Source: Lactarius indigo (Eukaryota > Basidiomycota > Agaricomycetes > Russulales > Russulaceae). From it: 64,000 nt of DNA. Positions 28,961 to 40,175 of the stretch are shown here, piece by piece (within the stretch, counting starts at the first letter, position 1; every line of letters starts with the position of its first letter). The position numbers and the translations under genes are program-made. The notes under the pieces are model-generated. The model saw only the letters and a program-made list of their open reading frames with translations, did not search any database and was not told where the DNA came from. The DNA lies in contig JAFKAC010000002.1 of assembly GCA_025766275.1 (NCBI GenBank), forward strand, positions 1,736,001-1,800,000. Reading direction: 5' to 3'.

Positions 28961-31900
28961 ATGACCTTGCTAATCCTCCTATTTTACCTTTTTCATTATG
29001 GATGGGCTCAGGGCTCCCTGCCACTGTATCCCTTTGCGTTCCCTCTCGCAGTTCGCTCACCTTACCTTAATTGTTGGGGTTTTCCTGGTTTTAGTGATGG
29101 ATTTAGTATAGTGGCAAAAACCTTTGCCAGTGTTGCCAGTGGCGACGGAAGTTCTAACTGGGATCCGAGTCTGGAAGCACGTCATTTCCCCACCCGGAAT
29201 AACACCAGACTGACTGTACTTTAGAAAGTTGTCCTGGTCGTCCTTGTCCGTGTCGACAATCACACCTCCATGTTTCTTGGAGATGGGACGTACGACCCTG
29301 CCTTCCTCCAGGTGAACCTCACCAACACGGTACTTTCACCCACCCAGACCGTGCTCATCGCACAAGCTGGGCCCATGCAAATTAACCTTACCTTCTTGAA
29401 TCCAATAGAAGTTCGGTTGCCTATTGTTGCCATTCTATCTATTCACACTCTGTTATAGCATGGAAATTGGGTCAAGCAATCGATCCCATTATCATACATG
29501 TCATTAACTGCGAAATCACTGGACAATGTAGCTCATTCTGTACAGGTGTATTCGGAGTTTAGCGCAGGTGTGTGAAGTTGTCGTTGTACCAACTCCGTTG
29601 TGTCTCAGAATTGTTGCAGTGTGGGTGTCAGGGAATCAAAGCCAAAAGATTAATTGGAATGGGATAGGCAGGGACAATGTGATCGGCCATCGAATCAACC
29701 GTCAAATCTCGACCTTGTCCAACAGAGTCCCCACTGACACAGATTCGGGTACATTGCACCACTTCATGAAGATGGTAAGTGGCAATGGTGCAATCGGAAA
29801 TTCCACACTCATTGCTGGTGATCTAGAGCAATAATATCACATGGAAGACCGATAATAGTTCAGTTTCTCGTCATTCATTCCTGCACGGTGGGGTGTTGGA
29901 CAGCACCGAAGATGCCTACTATGGGCCCTCGAACCAGTTTACTCCTGACACAGTTTTTGCCATGTCGCGCGACCTTGGCACCATCAAAGCGACGCAGGAT
30001 CCTGTCATCTGGGTTATTGGATACACCACAGATCCAGTCATAAATTATGCAGACCCATCTGGAACCCCTCAGCAACGTAGTTCGGTTTACAAGATCCAAT
30101 ACCCTGATGACCTGTCTTTGGTACGTGTCCACATTCATCAATGAATAATATGCCTCATATCATACCTAAGATCATTGGCTTTATGAATGATTTTGCGGAT
30201 GCCTCTTCAAGAGCCCGGCAACTAGACCAGAAGATACTCCAGGAGGCTGCGCCTATCTCTGGACTGCTTGGAGATTTGGTGTCCTACGTGACCGCACAAG
30301 TATACGGCAGCATTCAGCTGACAGTTGCGACTGACTCTAGTGGTGAGCTCAACAAGTCGGATGTGATGGCGTTTAATACCGGTAGGCCCAACACAAAGTG
30401 AGTTAAATTTGTGTGTTGGGTAGAAGACATATCCTGACCTTGTGAAGCCGGGTTAATCCCGTCGAGATGCTATATTCTGCCTTCCCAGCGTTCATGTACA
30501 TTGATCCTGACCTAGGTGGACTCTTACTCGAACCTCTGTTTCGACTTCAAGTGCCCCCAAAGTACACCAACCAGTACGCTGCTCAAGATCTAGGTGGGCC
30601 CTAGAACCGGAGACTGGATTTGGAGCACTGATCATTGAGAATGAAAGGGACGAGTTATCCCAATGTCGTAGTCAGCAATTCTCCACATAACCAAGGAGTG
30701 GAAGGTGTGTGTCCCTCCAGCAGGACTTGCGTGTCGCTGACCAATTCCTCATTTCCCATGAAGATTCTGGGAATATGTTGATCATGACTTGTGCCCATGC
30801 TCGTGCAAGTGGAGATATTAACCTGATAAAGAGACATGTATGTGCAAAACTCCTCTCGGGTACTTGCGAAAGGCTAACATAACTGGACAGTATGATCTGC
30901 TGACTTCCTGGGCTAATTACTTGTCTAACTCGACATTGTTCATGGGGGATCAGTACGTCATCTCTGTCGATAATTATTATTGCTGATAACTCGAATGTCC
31001 ATCTATACAGGTATTCTGCGGATGGGCTGTCGGTTGACAATCAAACCAACCTCGCAATCAAGGGCATTATCGCTATCAAAGCCATGTCTCAAATGAGCTC
31101 ATTTATCAACAACGCTGCAGATTTTGACAAGTATTCTGTTTGTGCAGACTTCTCGGATGTCGGGTTGCGAAATTGACTAATCGATAGAATACGTCCTTGC
31201 GTCTTTACGCACAATGGAAGAGCCTTGCACTTGCAGGTGATAAACACCTACTGGGAACATACGGGGATATGAGCTCGTGGACATTAGGCTATAATCTATT
31301 TGCCGATTTATGGCTGAACACCGGCATCGTCGAGTCACGCGTCAGTGTCTGCTGATGTGTTTTATCTTGACACTTGTCCGAATCGATTTCCAGGTCTACG
31401 ATGGTCAAAGTAGTTTCATCTATAACCACACCCTTAGCATGCCAGTCGATAACATCAACGCGGACTTTGATGACGCATTCGATCCGAGTCACGTGACCAC
31501 CACACTTAGTAGGTAGAGATACATTTTGGAGTCGTCTCAGCTAATGTAGTTTTAGGCTGGAACTTGTTTGGGGCCGCTATGGTCCCGAATCAAAACCTAA
31601 GCATGAACCTTATTTCGGGAGTTTATCATCAACTGTTTTCCTCGAACACCGATATAAGCCCCCCTATCACAATTGCCGGGTAAGCCCTCACGATTTGCAT
31701 TTGTCGAGTGCCAATCAGTATCACGGCACCTCCCTCTAGCATTACACTGGGCGCAGCGTACGCACCTTTGATTCTCAAGTTCGTTTATTTTACTTTTTCA
31801 AGGCTCCGACTTACCTTTCTCTCAGAGTACCCGCCAAGCTAACGGTCAACCCCACGACGACCGTGACGCCGTCAAAACCGCACACCAGTACCATACGGGG

Positions 31901-32471
31901 AATCTTGGGTGGCGTTGCGGCTTTACTCATGATTGTGGCCATTGCTTTGGTAGTACGGCGTCGGTGGAGGCAAAGTCATAGACGCACATCTTTTGAGTCT
32001 TCGTCTTTGGGAGAAGTCGTATCCCAAGGCGCGCAGGTCACAGTAACACCATTCAATCCAACAGGGTCAACACTCACCGAGGTAGCACCGCTAGACGTAG
32101 GGCCCCAGACGGACTCGCAACAACAGTTGGTCCACCGCCCATCTCAATTGGAAGACTCATCGGTCCCGTTGCGGGGGGTGGGGTCCGTCCCTGTCGGTTT
32201 GTCGGGCAAGGAGCTTGCGCGGCTCCGCTCGCTGGCAAACAGATCGCGTTCTCGGCCCACAGACGGACAGCCATCGAACCCCGGGCCTCCTTTAACCACC
32301 ACTGCCGACAGGAGCGTTCTTGAGGGTGCGGCGGCTGTGGCCACATCTTCATCCGAAGCTCGAATACTTCGGTCGGAAGTCGTTCTGGGGCAAGAGGTCA
32401 TGCACGAGATTCAAAGATTTCACACGGAGATATCTGGACCACCACCTAGTTATACCAGTGGTGCTGCATAG
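28961..32471 (+). CDS. Glutaminase A-like secreted/membrane protein (multi-exon)
   Basis: ATG at 28961 starts a signal peptide (MTLLILLFYLFHYGWAQG). Successive exons carry the hallmarks of fungal glutaminase A (DUF5127/DUF4965/GtaA C-terminal region): PLAVRSPYLN, then AGPMQINLTFLNPIE, NWVKQSIPLSYMSL, VYSEFSAG, NLAIKGIIAIKAMS and YNLFADLWL. The later IYNHTLSMPVDN segment and the WNLFGAAM block complete the region. Near the end GAAYAPLILK is followed by a membrane helix (about 31895-31955) and a basic stop-transfer (RRRWRQSHRR), then a Ser/Thr-rich cytoplasmic tail to the stop at 32469-32471. About ten short introns are needed and I did not fix each boundary. The family hydrolyses glutamine to glutamate outside the cell. 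No definite break was seen, but one exon (30650-30840) needs an unusual short intron. Confidence 0.82.
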
Positions 32472-33474
32472 TCTAGCTCTTTTCTCAGGTTTCGAACATA
32501 TTGGGATTGTCTGCAACTCACTAGTTTCATCGGATATGTATTCATGTTGATCACAAAGAAAGTCGTTTCACTTATCGTTTCAGTTGCCAAGAACAAACGT
32601 GTTGGTAGATAGCGGGCGAAGATGGATCCACAATTGGAAAGATTTAGGGAATTGTGGAGAGGACGAAGTAATCTGTGAGTAGATGAGTGGGTGGGCAGGA
32701 AACGGCTGTTGGACGAACCATTAACCCCGATTCCGCAGACGACTGATAGTCACTTGGGAACGGGTCATCGGGACGTTTGATGAATGGAGGTCCTCGAACT
32801 ATCCCGATATGCTCCCTAACCGCCGTCGATATCGTCTTCGGGTAGACGCTCGTCCTCTTCCTTGTTTTCCGGAATATCATCAAGCCCCATACTAGGATCG
32901 TATATGCTGGGCTGAACGGTAACTGTGTGATGTTGAACCGACAAAATGGCGCCAAGAAGCGCTCGAAAGGGTTGAGAGTTATTCTCAATACTGCAACTTG
33001 GGGAGTAAGCGAGAAAAGGGTTCTCATTGTTTGTGACGAGACGATAGACGATCTAGTAATTGTGGCACGTGAGGGACATCCATTCCATCTTCCTCAGACC
33101 CAGATATAAAGCGGCCTATACAGTTACATGAGTCGTCAAAATTAGTGTTGCGTCTAAAGAATTCGTGTGCTCATCTTCAGGAGAACTTTCTCTGCTAGAG
33201 GCAGATTGGAGGCCCTTTTAAACTTGATCCCGCGCGGCGGTAGCGAATTGCCCACCATTATCACGACTGAGGGCGATTTTGCCTCAATAAGGACGAGAGG
33301 TACATCGCCTACACTAGCAGTATAGTCAACCCTACAGCTACTTTGTCCGGTGCCTGATGAGTCCTCCCTGGTGAAACGAAACTAGTGTCCATCTCACGTT
33401 ATAAAACAGTGGTTTACGGCTAGAAAAAGGCCACTATCCAAAAGCGTCCGACTCTATCAAACAGTCAACCGTAC

Positions 33475-33858
33475 TCAGTCGTGATAGGTGCTTACATGGG
33501 ATTCAGTTCTATCCTGAGTCCACTCTGGATCCTCCTCCTGATCGCCAATGACAGGAAATCGCAGACGATCCCCCAACTTCGACAGGAGCTGATCCTGGAG
33601 GTGACCTGGGACAAGTGCGTCCCCGACAATGTCCTCGAGAGCTTGACAAAACTTCTGGATAAAAGTCTCGTCTCGTATAGCATATTGGGCTTTCCACTCT
33701 GGAGCAAGCGCAGAAAGACCCACGCAGGATATGTCAGCACTGTTGGCATGCCCACCTCTAGCCGGAACAGGGAACGAAAACTTTGCGTGTTCGAACAGAA
33801 AGGCATGCAGATGGGGTTGGGTTGGTGGTTCAAGCCCAAGCTTCAAGCCTTCGCACAT
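33475..33858 (-). CDS. Hypothetical minus-strand exon
   Basis: 127 open codons with balanced composition, including ALAPEWKAQYAIRDETFIQ and an acidic GDQEEDPEWTQDR tail before the stop. Splice partners are not clear. The encoded segment looks more protein-like than either strand-mate, but I recognise no domain. Confidence 0.3.
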   Translation of the reverse strand: MCEGLKLGLEPPTQPHLHAFLFEHAKFSFPVPARGGHANSADISCVGLSALAPEWKAQYAIRDETFIQKFCQALEDIVGDALVPGHLQDQLLSKLGDRLRFPVIGDQEEDPEWTQDRTESHVSTYHD

Positions 33859-34792
33859 TGGCCTTCGCTACCAGGGTTCGCTACCAAGAAAAGAGAGCAG
33901 GGAAAACGAAGCGGTTGGGATTACAGTAGCCTGACGTCACGAGAGTCTATTGGTCAGATACTCGGTGCGGCGCGGTTCGGCACATTTTTCCGGTTTTCGT
34001 TCGCTCCCTGGCTCTCCGGGTGATCTCACGTTGGGTGACAACATGTTGGTGATGGTGATCCGGAGAGTGAGATCTAGTGACTCGCTATGCTCCGCCTATT
34101 TCAGAGCGACTCAATTCGGCTGCGCTTGGCAATTTGACCGACGATGGTACCTATAACTAATGTCACCCTGCGCTTTTCACCCTCAAGCCATCATGGCGCC
34201 GATCGAGCCCTTCTACTACCTATTCACCTGGAGGCATTGAGTGCTTCGGAGACGTCGACAGGTTCTACGACAGCGGGTACGCCGATCATAACTCTATTCT
34301 TGTCGGTTAATCTCAGAGACGCTTATAATTGTGGGAGTAATCTTGGCCTCGTGCAAGGTGTAGGACGCATGGATGCGCTCCCCGCCAGGTTAACTAGGAA
34401 GCCTGTGCGCGACAACACGCAAAGGGACCGCACGCTGGGCGCTTCGTCAGAGGCTTTCCCTCTCGACTGCACATTATTTCCTTCCCGGTCAGACTCAGAC
34501 CGTCTGATCCGAGTATGCTTAGGACACGGAATTTGTTAAATATGGTCTCGGTTGGCGGAAGGATGGCTGTTGAGAAGATCGCAGTAACATTTTTCAGGAT
34601 TCCGGTTAACGACGTTGTGCAGCCACCGGGGTTCTGCGGTGGTGTTGGACGGGCTGTGTGGGTTGCACGCGTTTATGGGGAGCCGTTGGTACACCAAGCA
34701 TGATAGCAGAGAGGTGCATTGATTAACGTGTGCATTCGTGATTAATGATTGTCCAATGACAATTTTTATACTTTTGCGGGATAATAATGTCT

Positions 34793-34817
34793 TCGTGTCG
34801 TGTCGTGTCGTGTCGTG
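34793..34817. repeat. Pentanucleotide microsatellite (TCGTG)5
   Basis: Five uninterrupted copies of TCGTG about 85 bp upstream of the DUF1776 start codon. Confidence 0.85.
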
Positions 34818-34902
34818 AGCCGGACCCGAAACTGTAATTGCATACAACTGCGCTCTCACGCGCGCTGACACTCCCCTTGCTCCCTGCATACTCGTCGCCT
34901 CG

Positions 34903-36786
34903 ATGCCTATGTTAGAAAGCATACAAGAGCGCCTCGAGTCAGCAGAGGACTACATCTATGTCTCCTTCTCCTCGGTCAAGGCCGAGATGCCTAACGTTCA
35001 GGAGGCGCTGAACAGACTATGGGCAGACGTTTCGCGATTTGGGCCAACCATTCCCGAGATACGCTTGCCAGTACTGGGTGACTTCGAGATCCCTCCTCCC
35101 CCTCCTCCCCCACCCCCCCCCACCTCCAACATCCCTTGTCGATACCGCGACAGGTTGGATTTCCGAGAACCCATGGAAAGCATCTGGCCTTGGCGTTGGT
35201 GCTGTGGGCATCGGGTTGCTGGTCGGATACCATGCATACCAGGCGCGGACACAGTCCAGGTTTCACCGGAAGTCTCACACCACAAGCCACGAACGAAGGC
35301 AGGTCGTCGGTATGTGATAGATCGCTCTATAATTTCCAGTGACCAATCTCCTGATTAACCCTCAGTGGTGCTCGGGGGCGATCACCCAGTCGCGCGTCCT
35401 CTAATCCTCGCACTCGAGAAGAAAGGGTTTATCATCATCGCCAGTGTTGCTACCCCCGAAGCAGTGGACGAACTCGAATGTGTGGGGAATGGCTATGTCA
35501 AGGCGCTGGTCCTTAATCCTTTTGAGGTGCGAGAGGCATCACGTTGAAGCTCACATTTTCCTCTCACACCACGATAGCCAGGAACGATTCCAATCTTCCT
35601 TCGCTCCTTGGCTTCTACCCTGTCCCACAGATTCCCGATCAATATTCATGGCGATCCGCACGCTTCCCCCGCCACACATCCATTCATTCATTCCGTTGTA
35701 TCACTTTTCGGTCTCGCTCGTTTTTCCGCCCTCACTCCGCTGGAGCACGTCCAGCTCCAGAGCGAGTATCTCAGGTATCTCAACGCGACGCACATCACAC
35801 CTCTCCAGATTATCCAGGCTCTCTTGCCACTGATGCGCAACTCCCCGTCGCGTACGCGCGATTCTATCAAAAACGGAAAGAGCAAGAAAAGCATCATTGT
35901 ATGTGTCCAGGCTACCGACGCACATGTCGGACTGCCATTTTTGGGACCGAGCTCGATGAGCGCGGCTGCAACTCTTCGTGGGGTTGAGGTCCTTCGCCGC
36001 GAAGTACGCGTTGCTGCTGCATCCGGTGGTTCCGAAGGGATGAGCGATATCAACGTTGTTAGTTTTGAAGTTGGCGCACTTGACATCCCACCCTTCGCTG
36101 GTCGACAAATACTGGACCATAGTTCCAAGGAGTACACAAAATCGTGGACGCCATCGGAGAAGCTGGCATATGGACCTGCATGGGAAATCACTTTAGAAGG
36201 ACCGGCTCACTTTCAGCGAAAGGCCCAGAAGGCTGACGTTTTTGTCGATGACGTTCTCCAAGTCGTCAGCTATGGCCGGATACGATCCGTGTCGTTTTGC
36301 GGCTTGCGGCTCAATATTTGGTCGGTTTTCGATTGGATGCGTGGTGGCCGCTATGCTGTTGGGTCCGGAGGTAGTTTTCCTCCTTTTGTTTGAGCAGGCC
36401 CTCTTTACTGATGCTCGCCTTTCGCAGCCTTGACGAGTTGTATTGTGTCCCACCTCCCTGGCGCGCTGCTCGATATCATTATCAGTATCCCGTACACCCT
36501 CCTCTCTGTTCACAGGACATTGTCTCAAACTCGCACACCCGCCCCCTCGTCGGAATCCGAACTACCCGCCCCACAGTATAATAGGCCCTCCCCTCCCGAG
36601 GCTCCTGTAGATGTGGGAAAAGAAAGCACGGATTCGCCACAGACCTCTTCAGAACGCGATGGTTCTGAAAATGGTTCTGAGGCTGATGTCGAGAGTAACG
36701 ACGGGGCTGGTGTGGGTGAAAGCTGGATCAGTCTCAAGCCTGATTCGACGAGAACATCCGAACCTTCGGAAGGAACCGCAGCATGA
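34903..36786 (+). CDS. DUF1776 protein, SDR-like, with one frameshift
   Basis: ATG at 34903. Exon 1 encodes a helical N-terminus, a Pro-rich run, and then a membrane helix (LGVGAVGIGLLVGYHAY, about 35190-35240). After an intron at about 35313-35364 comes VVLGGDHPVARPLILALEKKGF, the nucleotide-fold-like start of the DUF1776 family. Later exons (about 35579-36369) carry TIPIFLRSLASTLSHRFPIN and a Tyr-containing segment. The last exon (from about 36426, after an intron with GTAGTT donor) ends at the stop 36784-36786 after a Ser/Glu-rich tail. The frame before and after the C-rich tract at 35095-35125 differs by one base, so as written the protein is broken there. Related fungal proteins are of unknown function. 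Confidence 0.75.
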
Positions 36787-37598
36787 ATGCCCATTTTCTG
36801 CTTCGATAACTTGCTTCTTGATCTGGTGTCGTCGAGCGAACATTTGATCCTTTACTCTCATTGTATACTATTGTAACTTTGACCCCCGTATCTATCTCTA
36901 CTCACAAAATGCAACTTCTCTTGTTGGTTAAATCGCGCTAGTAGGGGTCGTATCCCTCGACTAGGCGCCTTCACCTTGGGGGCTTTTTTGTCTGCGTTGT
37001 ATTCCGAACTTTCTGAGAAAGTATTCTATCTATACTAACTTCGTCGACGTGTGGCTGACAACGGCTGATGTTTTATCGCCAGTGGCTCTCAGGAAAGCCC
37101 CGACCTCTCCTTTACTCCTTGCCGCGCGTCCTTGGTCAGTCCCTTTCCCACTTTCCGACCCGCATCCATGCGTCCTTTCTTGGTTCTACCTCGCGTTTTC
37201 TCTCTTTTTGCACCGTTTTCCCTTCGAATCAAGTGAAAACACGTGTTTTCCAGCCTACCCCATTTTCTCATCGAGTAGACGGAAGTGCAATCGATTGGTA
37301 CGTTCACTTCTCCCTACATGATAATAAGAAGCGTGTCAGTGAAGAATGCATAGACCAAGAATCCTTGTGATATCCAGCGCATATCCCCATGCTCCTATGG
37401 ACGAAAACTCTATCAATTTAGACGTGATATGACAGATTCAAGTCAGCGCTCAGAAAAGTTTGTCACTGATTGACAGATTTATTTATACACGAGGAACGCA
37501 GCAATTATACCTGATTGGTCGACGCTGGAAGGGTATGGTGGTCCCTCGCCGTCTTTTCTCTGTGTTGTAGCCCTCCTCACTTTTTTTGAATCCCAGAA
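36787..37598. other. Intergenic, no gene seen
   Basis: Contains T/C-rich and repetitive-looking sequence and frames with no coding character on either strand. It separates the DUF1776 and DUF6535 genes, which lie in tandem. Confidence 0.5.
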
Positions 37599-40175
37599 AT
37601 GGAGGATATTGAGGCTCAGGTCCATAGCGTTACTGGGGATCAGCCTACAAGTACTACTGCGAATCCCCAACGTTCTCAGCCTGCAGTTATCGCAGCCGCT
37701 CAGCCTACTGCAACTGCCGTGAATCCACAGACAACAAATCCCACACATCTTCGACCTCCAGATACTCAGTCTCAGCCCCAAGTCACAAGTCCCAATGGCC
37801 GCCCTCATGGGAGCGCTCCTCCATCGCCGATTGCGGGGAATCCAGATCCCCAGCAGGGTATGTTGATTTGACATTTCACAAATTGTCTGCTCATTCCCGT
37901 ATCAGACGAGAAGTTCGGAGACTCTTCTGATGGGCTGTGGTCGATGTACCTCACTGAGGCCGAGAAGCAGGATAAGGACGTGACTGAGAGTTGGAAGGGG
38001 GACGCAGAGGGGATCCTCGTATTTGTGAGCTCTTCATCTTCTGCATATTCACTAACTAAATATATGTTGAAGACTGGTCTGTTCTCGGCCACCGTCGCGG
38101 CCTTCATCATCGAAAGCTATCAGAATCTATCTCCCAAATCTGGCGATACTACCAATGCTCTCCTTACTCAAATATCTCAACAACTTGTCAACATCTCCAA
38201 CGGGACACCTCTCATGAGCGTTACAGCACAGATCGGCCATCCGTTCAAACCAACAGCATCTGCCGTCAGGGTCAATGTGTTGTGGTTCCTCAGTTTGGTC
38301 CTCAGCGTGACATGCGCCCTTTCCGCCACATTGATGCAACAGTGGGCCCGGCGGTATCAGGAACTTGCGCAGCACCACGGTGCACCCCACAAGCGCGGGC
38401 GTATGCGAGCATACATATTTGATGGCATTAGCAGGTTCGGAATGGCTCGAGCCGTCGCGACAATGCCCAAGCTTCTCCACGTATCTGTCTTCCTCTTCTT
38501 CGCGGGTCTCGTCGACTTCCTTTTCCCCATCGACACGACTGTTTCATACCTCACCCTCGGCTTGGTCGTGGCATTCACTCTGGCATACGCAGTATTGACG
38601 GTTTTACCAACCTTTTACCTCGATTGCCCTTACGCCACTCCCCTGTCCGGACTCACATGGCGGTTATCCCAGTTTTCCATGATCGTAGGTTTAAAGGCCG
38701 CCCTCGGAATCGAGGACCTATTTCATAATTCCTTGGCCAACCAGCACGTGACGAGGCCCCGCGTTAAGAAGTGGAGGGAGGCGCTCGAAAATCAAGTCAA
38801 GGTACATCGACAATGGCTTTCAGATGGCTTACGAAGGAGTGTGGAGCGTAATGCAAAGGATACACCACCCACAGCAGTCACGAGCGCCCTCGAATGGACC
38901 CTTGCAGGTCTCGATGAAGACAAGGAGATCGAAACATTTGCCGCAGGCGTGCCAGGATTCTTTGAGTCCCGTACTGTCCCAAGTGCCACCTCGGCGATCC
39001 TACCCCTCATGACAGAGAAGGCGCCGACCGATGCTATCCTCGGATCCCGCCTACACGACCTCCTCAAGACTTGCATGCCAGGGACTTCGCCTCTCAAAGA
39101 CGAAGAGCGCAAGAGTCGTTTACGACTATGCCTGAAGAGCCTGTGGTACTTTGGAAGAGCGTACAATCAGTCTCAGGCATCCGAGCCATTGCCATCCTAT
39201 TTTCCCCGCACCATTGCCAGCCCGGAAATCATTCGTCTCATCCAGACCGAAAAGGACCCCGTTTCTAATGTGATGGGACGTTGCTTCGGTGCCTTGGTCG
39301 TAGTGAAGTTGGCGACAGACGTCAGATCACGCATAGACTCCAGTGTTCAAATCAACCACGAGGAGCTAGAATGTCTCTCAGCTATCCTTGATGCCGAAAG
39401 CCGTGACGTAAAGTTTTGCCTCAAGTGGCCCGGCGCCGTCGAGCTTGCGAGTATGGTTTCCCTCGTACTTGGTGGTGTTGGTCCCTCGGCCGTCGATGCA
39501 TTGCCGCCGGATGTACTTGATGCAGCCCAACAAACCCTCACTATCCTTTCTCAGACGGCCGAACAACTACTAGATCAGCCAGTCGCTCAACTCAACATTT
39601 CGGATGGGAAATTTGATCGCATCATCATTTCTCGTCTCCACAACCTCCTCCAGATGTGCATATCAAGCACCTCACCTCTTACAGCCGAGGTACGGAGGAG
39701 CTGTCTGCGGATGTGTCTGAAAAACCTGTGTTATTTCGGAAGAGCGTACAACCAGCCTCGGGCCCCTGAACCGCTACCGTCCTATCTCATCCGCACCCTT
39801 GCCAGTCCGGAGATCATTCGTCGCATTCGGACCGAACAGGACCCCGTTTCTCGTATGATGGGACGTTGTTTCTGTACACTCGTCGTAGTGAAGCTGGCAG
39901 CTGGCGTCAGATTACGTGCTGACTCAAACGTTCAAACCATCGACGAGTTGGCCTGCCTATCAGCTATCCTTGGCACCAAAAGCGACGATGTGAGGCTTTG
40001 CCTTAAGTGGTCTGGCGCCATCGAGCTTGCAAGTATGGCTTCCCTCGCATTTGGTGATGTCGACTCCTTGGCCGTTAACACACTACCGTCGGATGTGCAT
40101 GATGTGGCCCAACAGACCTCTCGCTATCCTTTCTCAGGCCCTTCCGGCCGAATGAGACGGCAGGACTACGGCTAG
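37599..40175 (+). CDS. DUF6535 membrane protein with expanded C-terminal repeats
   Basis: Exons 37599-37857, 37906-38024 and 38073 onward fit in frame. The N-terminus is Pro/Thr/Gln-rich. The DUF6535 core then reads LWSMYLTEAEKQDKDVTESWKGDAEGILVF joined to TGLFSATVAAFIIESYQNL, with NVLWFLSLVLSVTCALSATLMQQWARRY (membrane helix) and two more helices (about 38480-38610). The C-terminal region begins the repeat array: unit 1 (from about 39030) and unit 2 are in frame. A one-base gain near 40113, compared with the other units, shifts the frame to a stop at 40173-40175. DUF6535 proteins are a basidiomycete family of unknown function. Confidence 0.8.

Larger units (their letters stand above)
32472..34902. 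other. Gene-poor region, no confident gene
   Basis: Holds short exon-like fragments only. On plus, ATGGATCC... at about 32621 with a GTGAGT donor near 32675 continues to about 32887. On minus, an acidic C-terminal-looking piece at 32950-32820 and an open stretch at 33858-33475 are seen. On plus, a fragment at 34193-34305 needs a frame change. None matches a family I know. Confidence 0.4.

Noticed and set aside
34793..34817. TCGTG repeats as a regulatory array for the DUF1776 gene
   Set aside because: Five tandem pentamers fit a simple microsatellite; nothing indicates a binding role.
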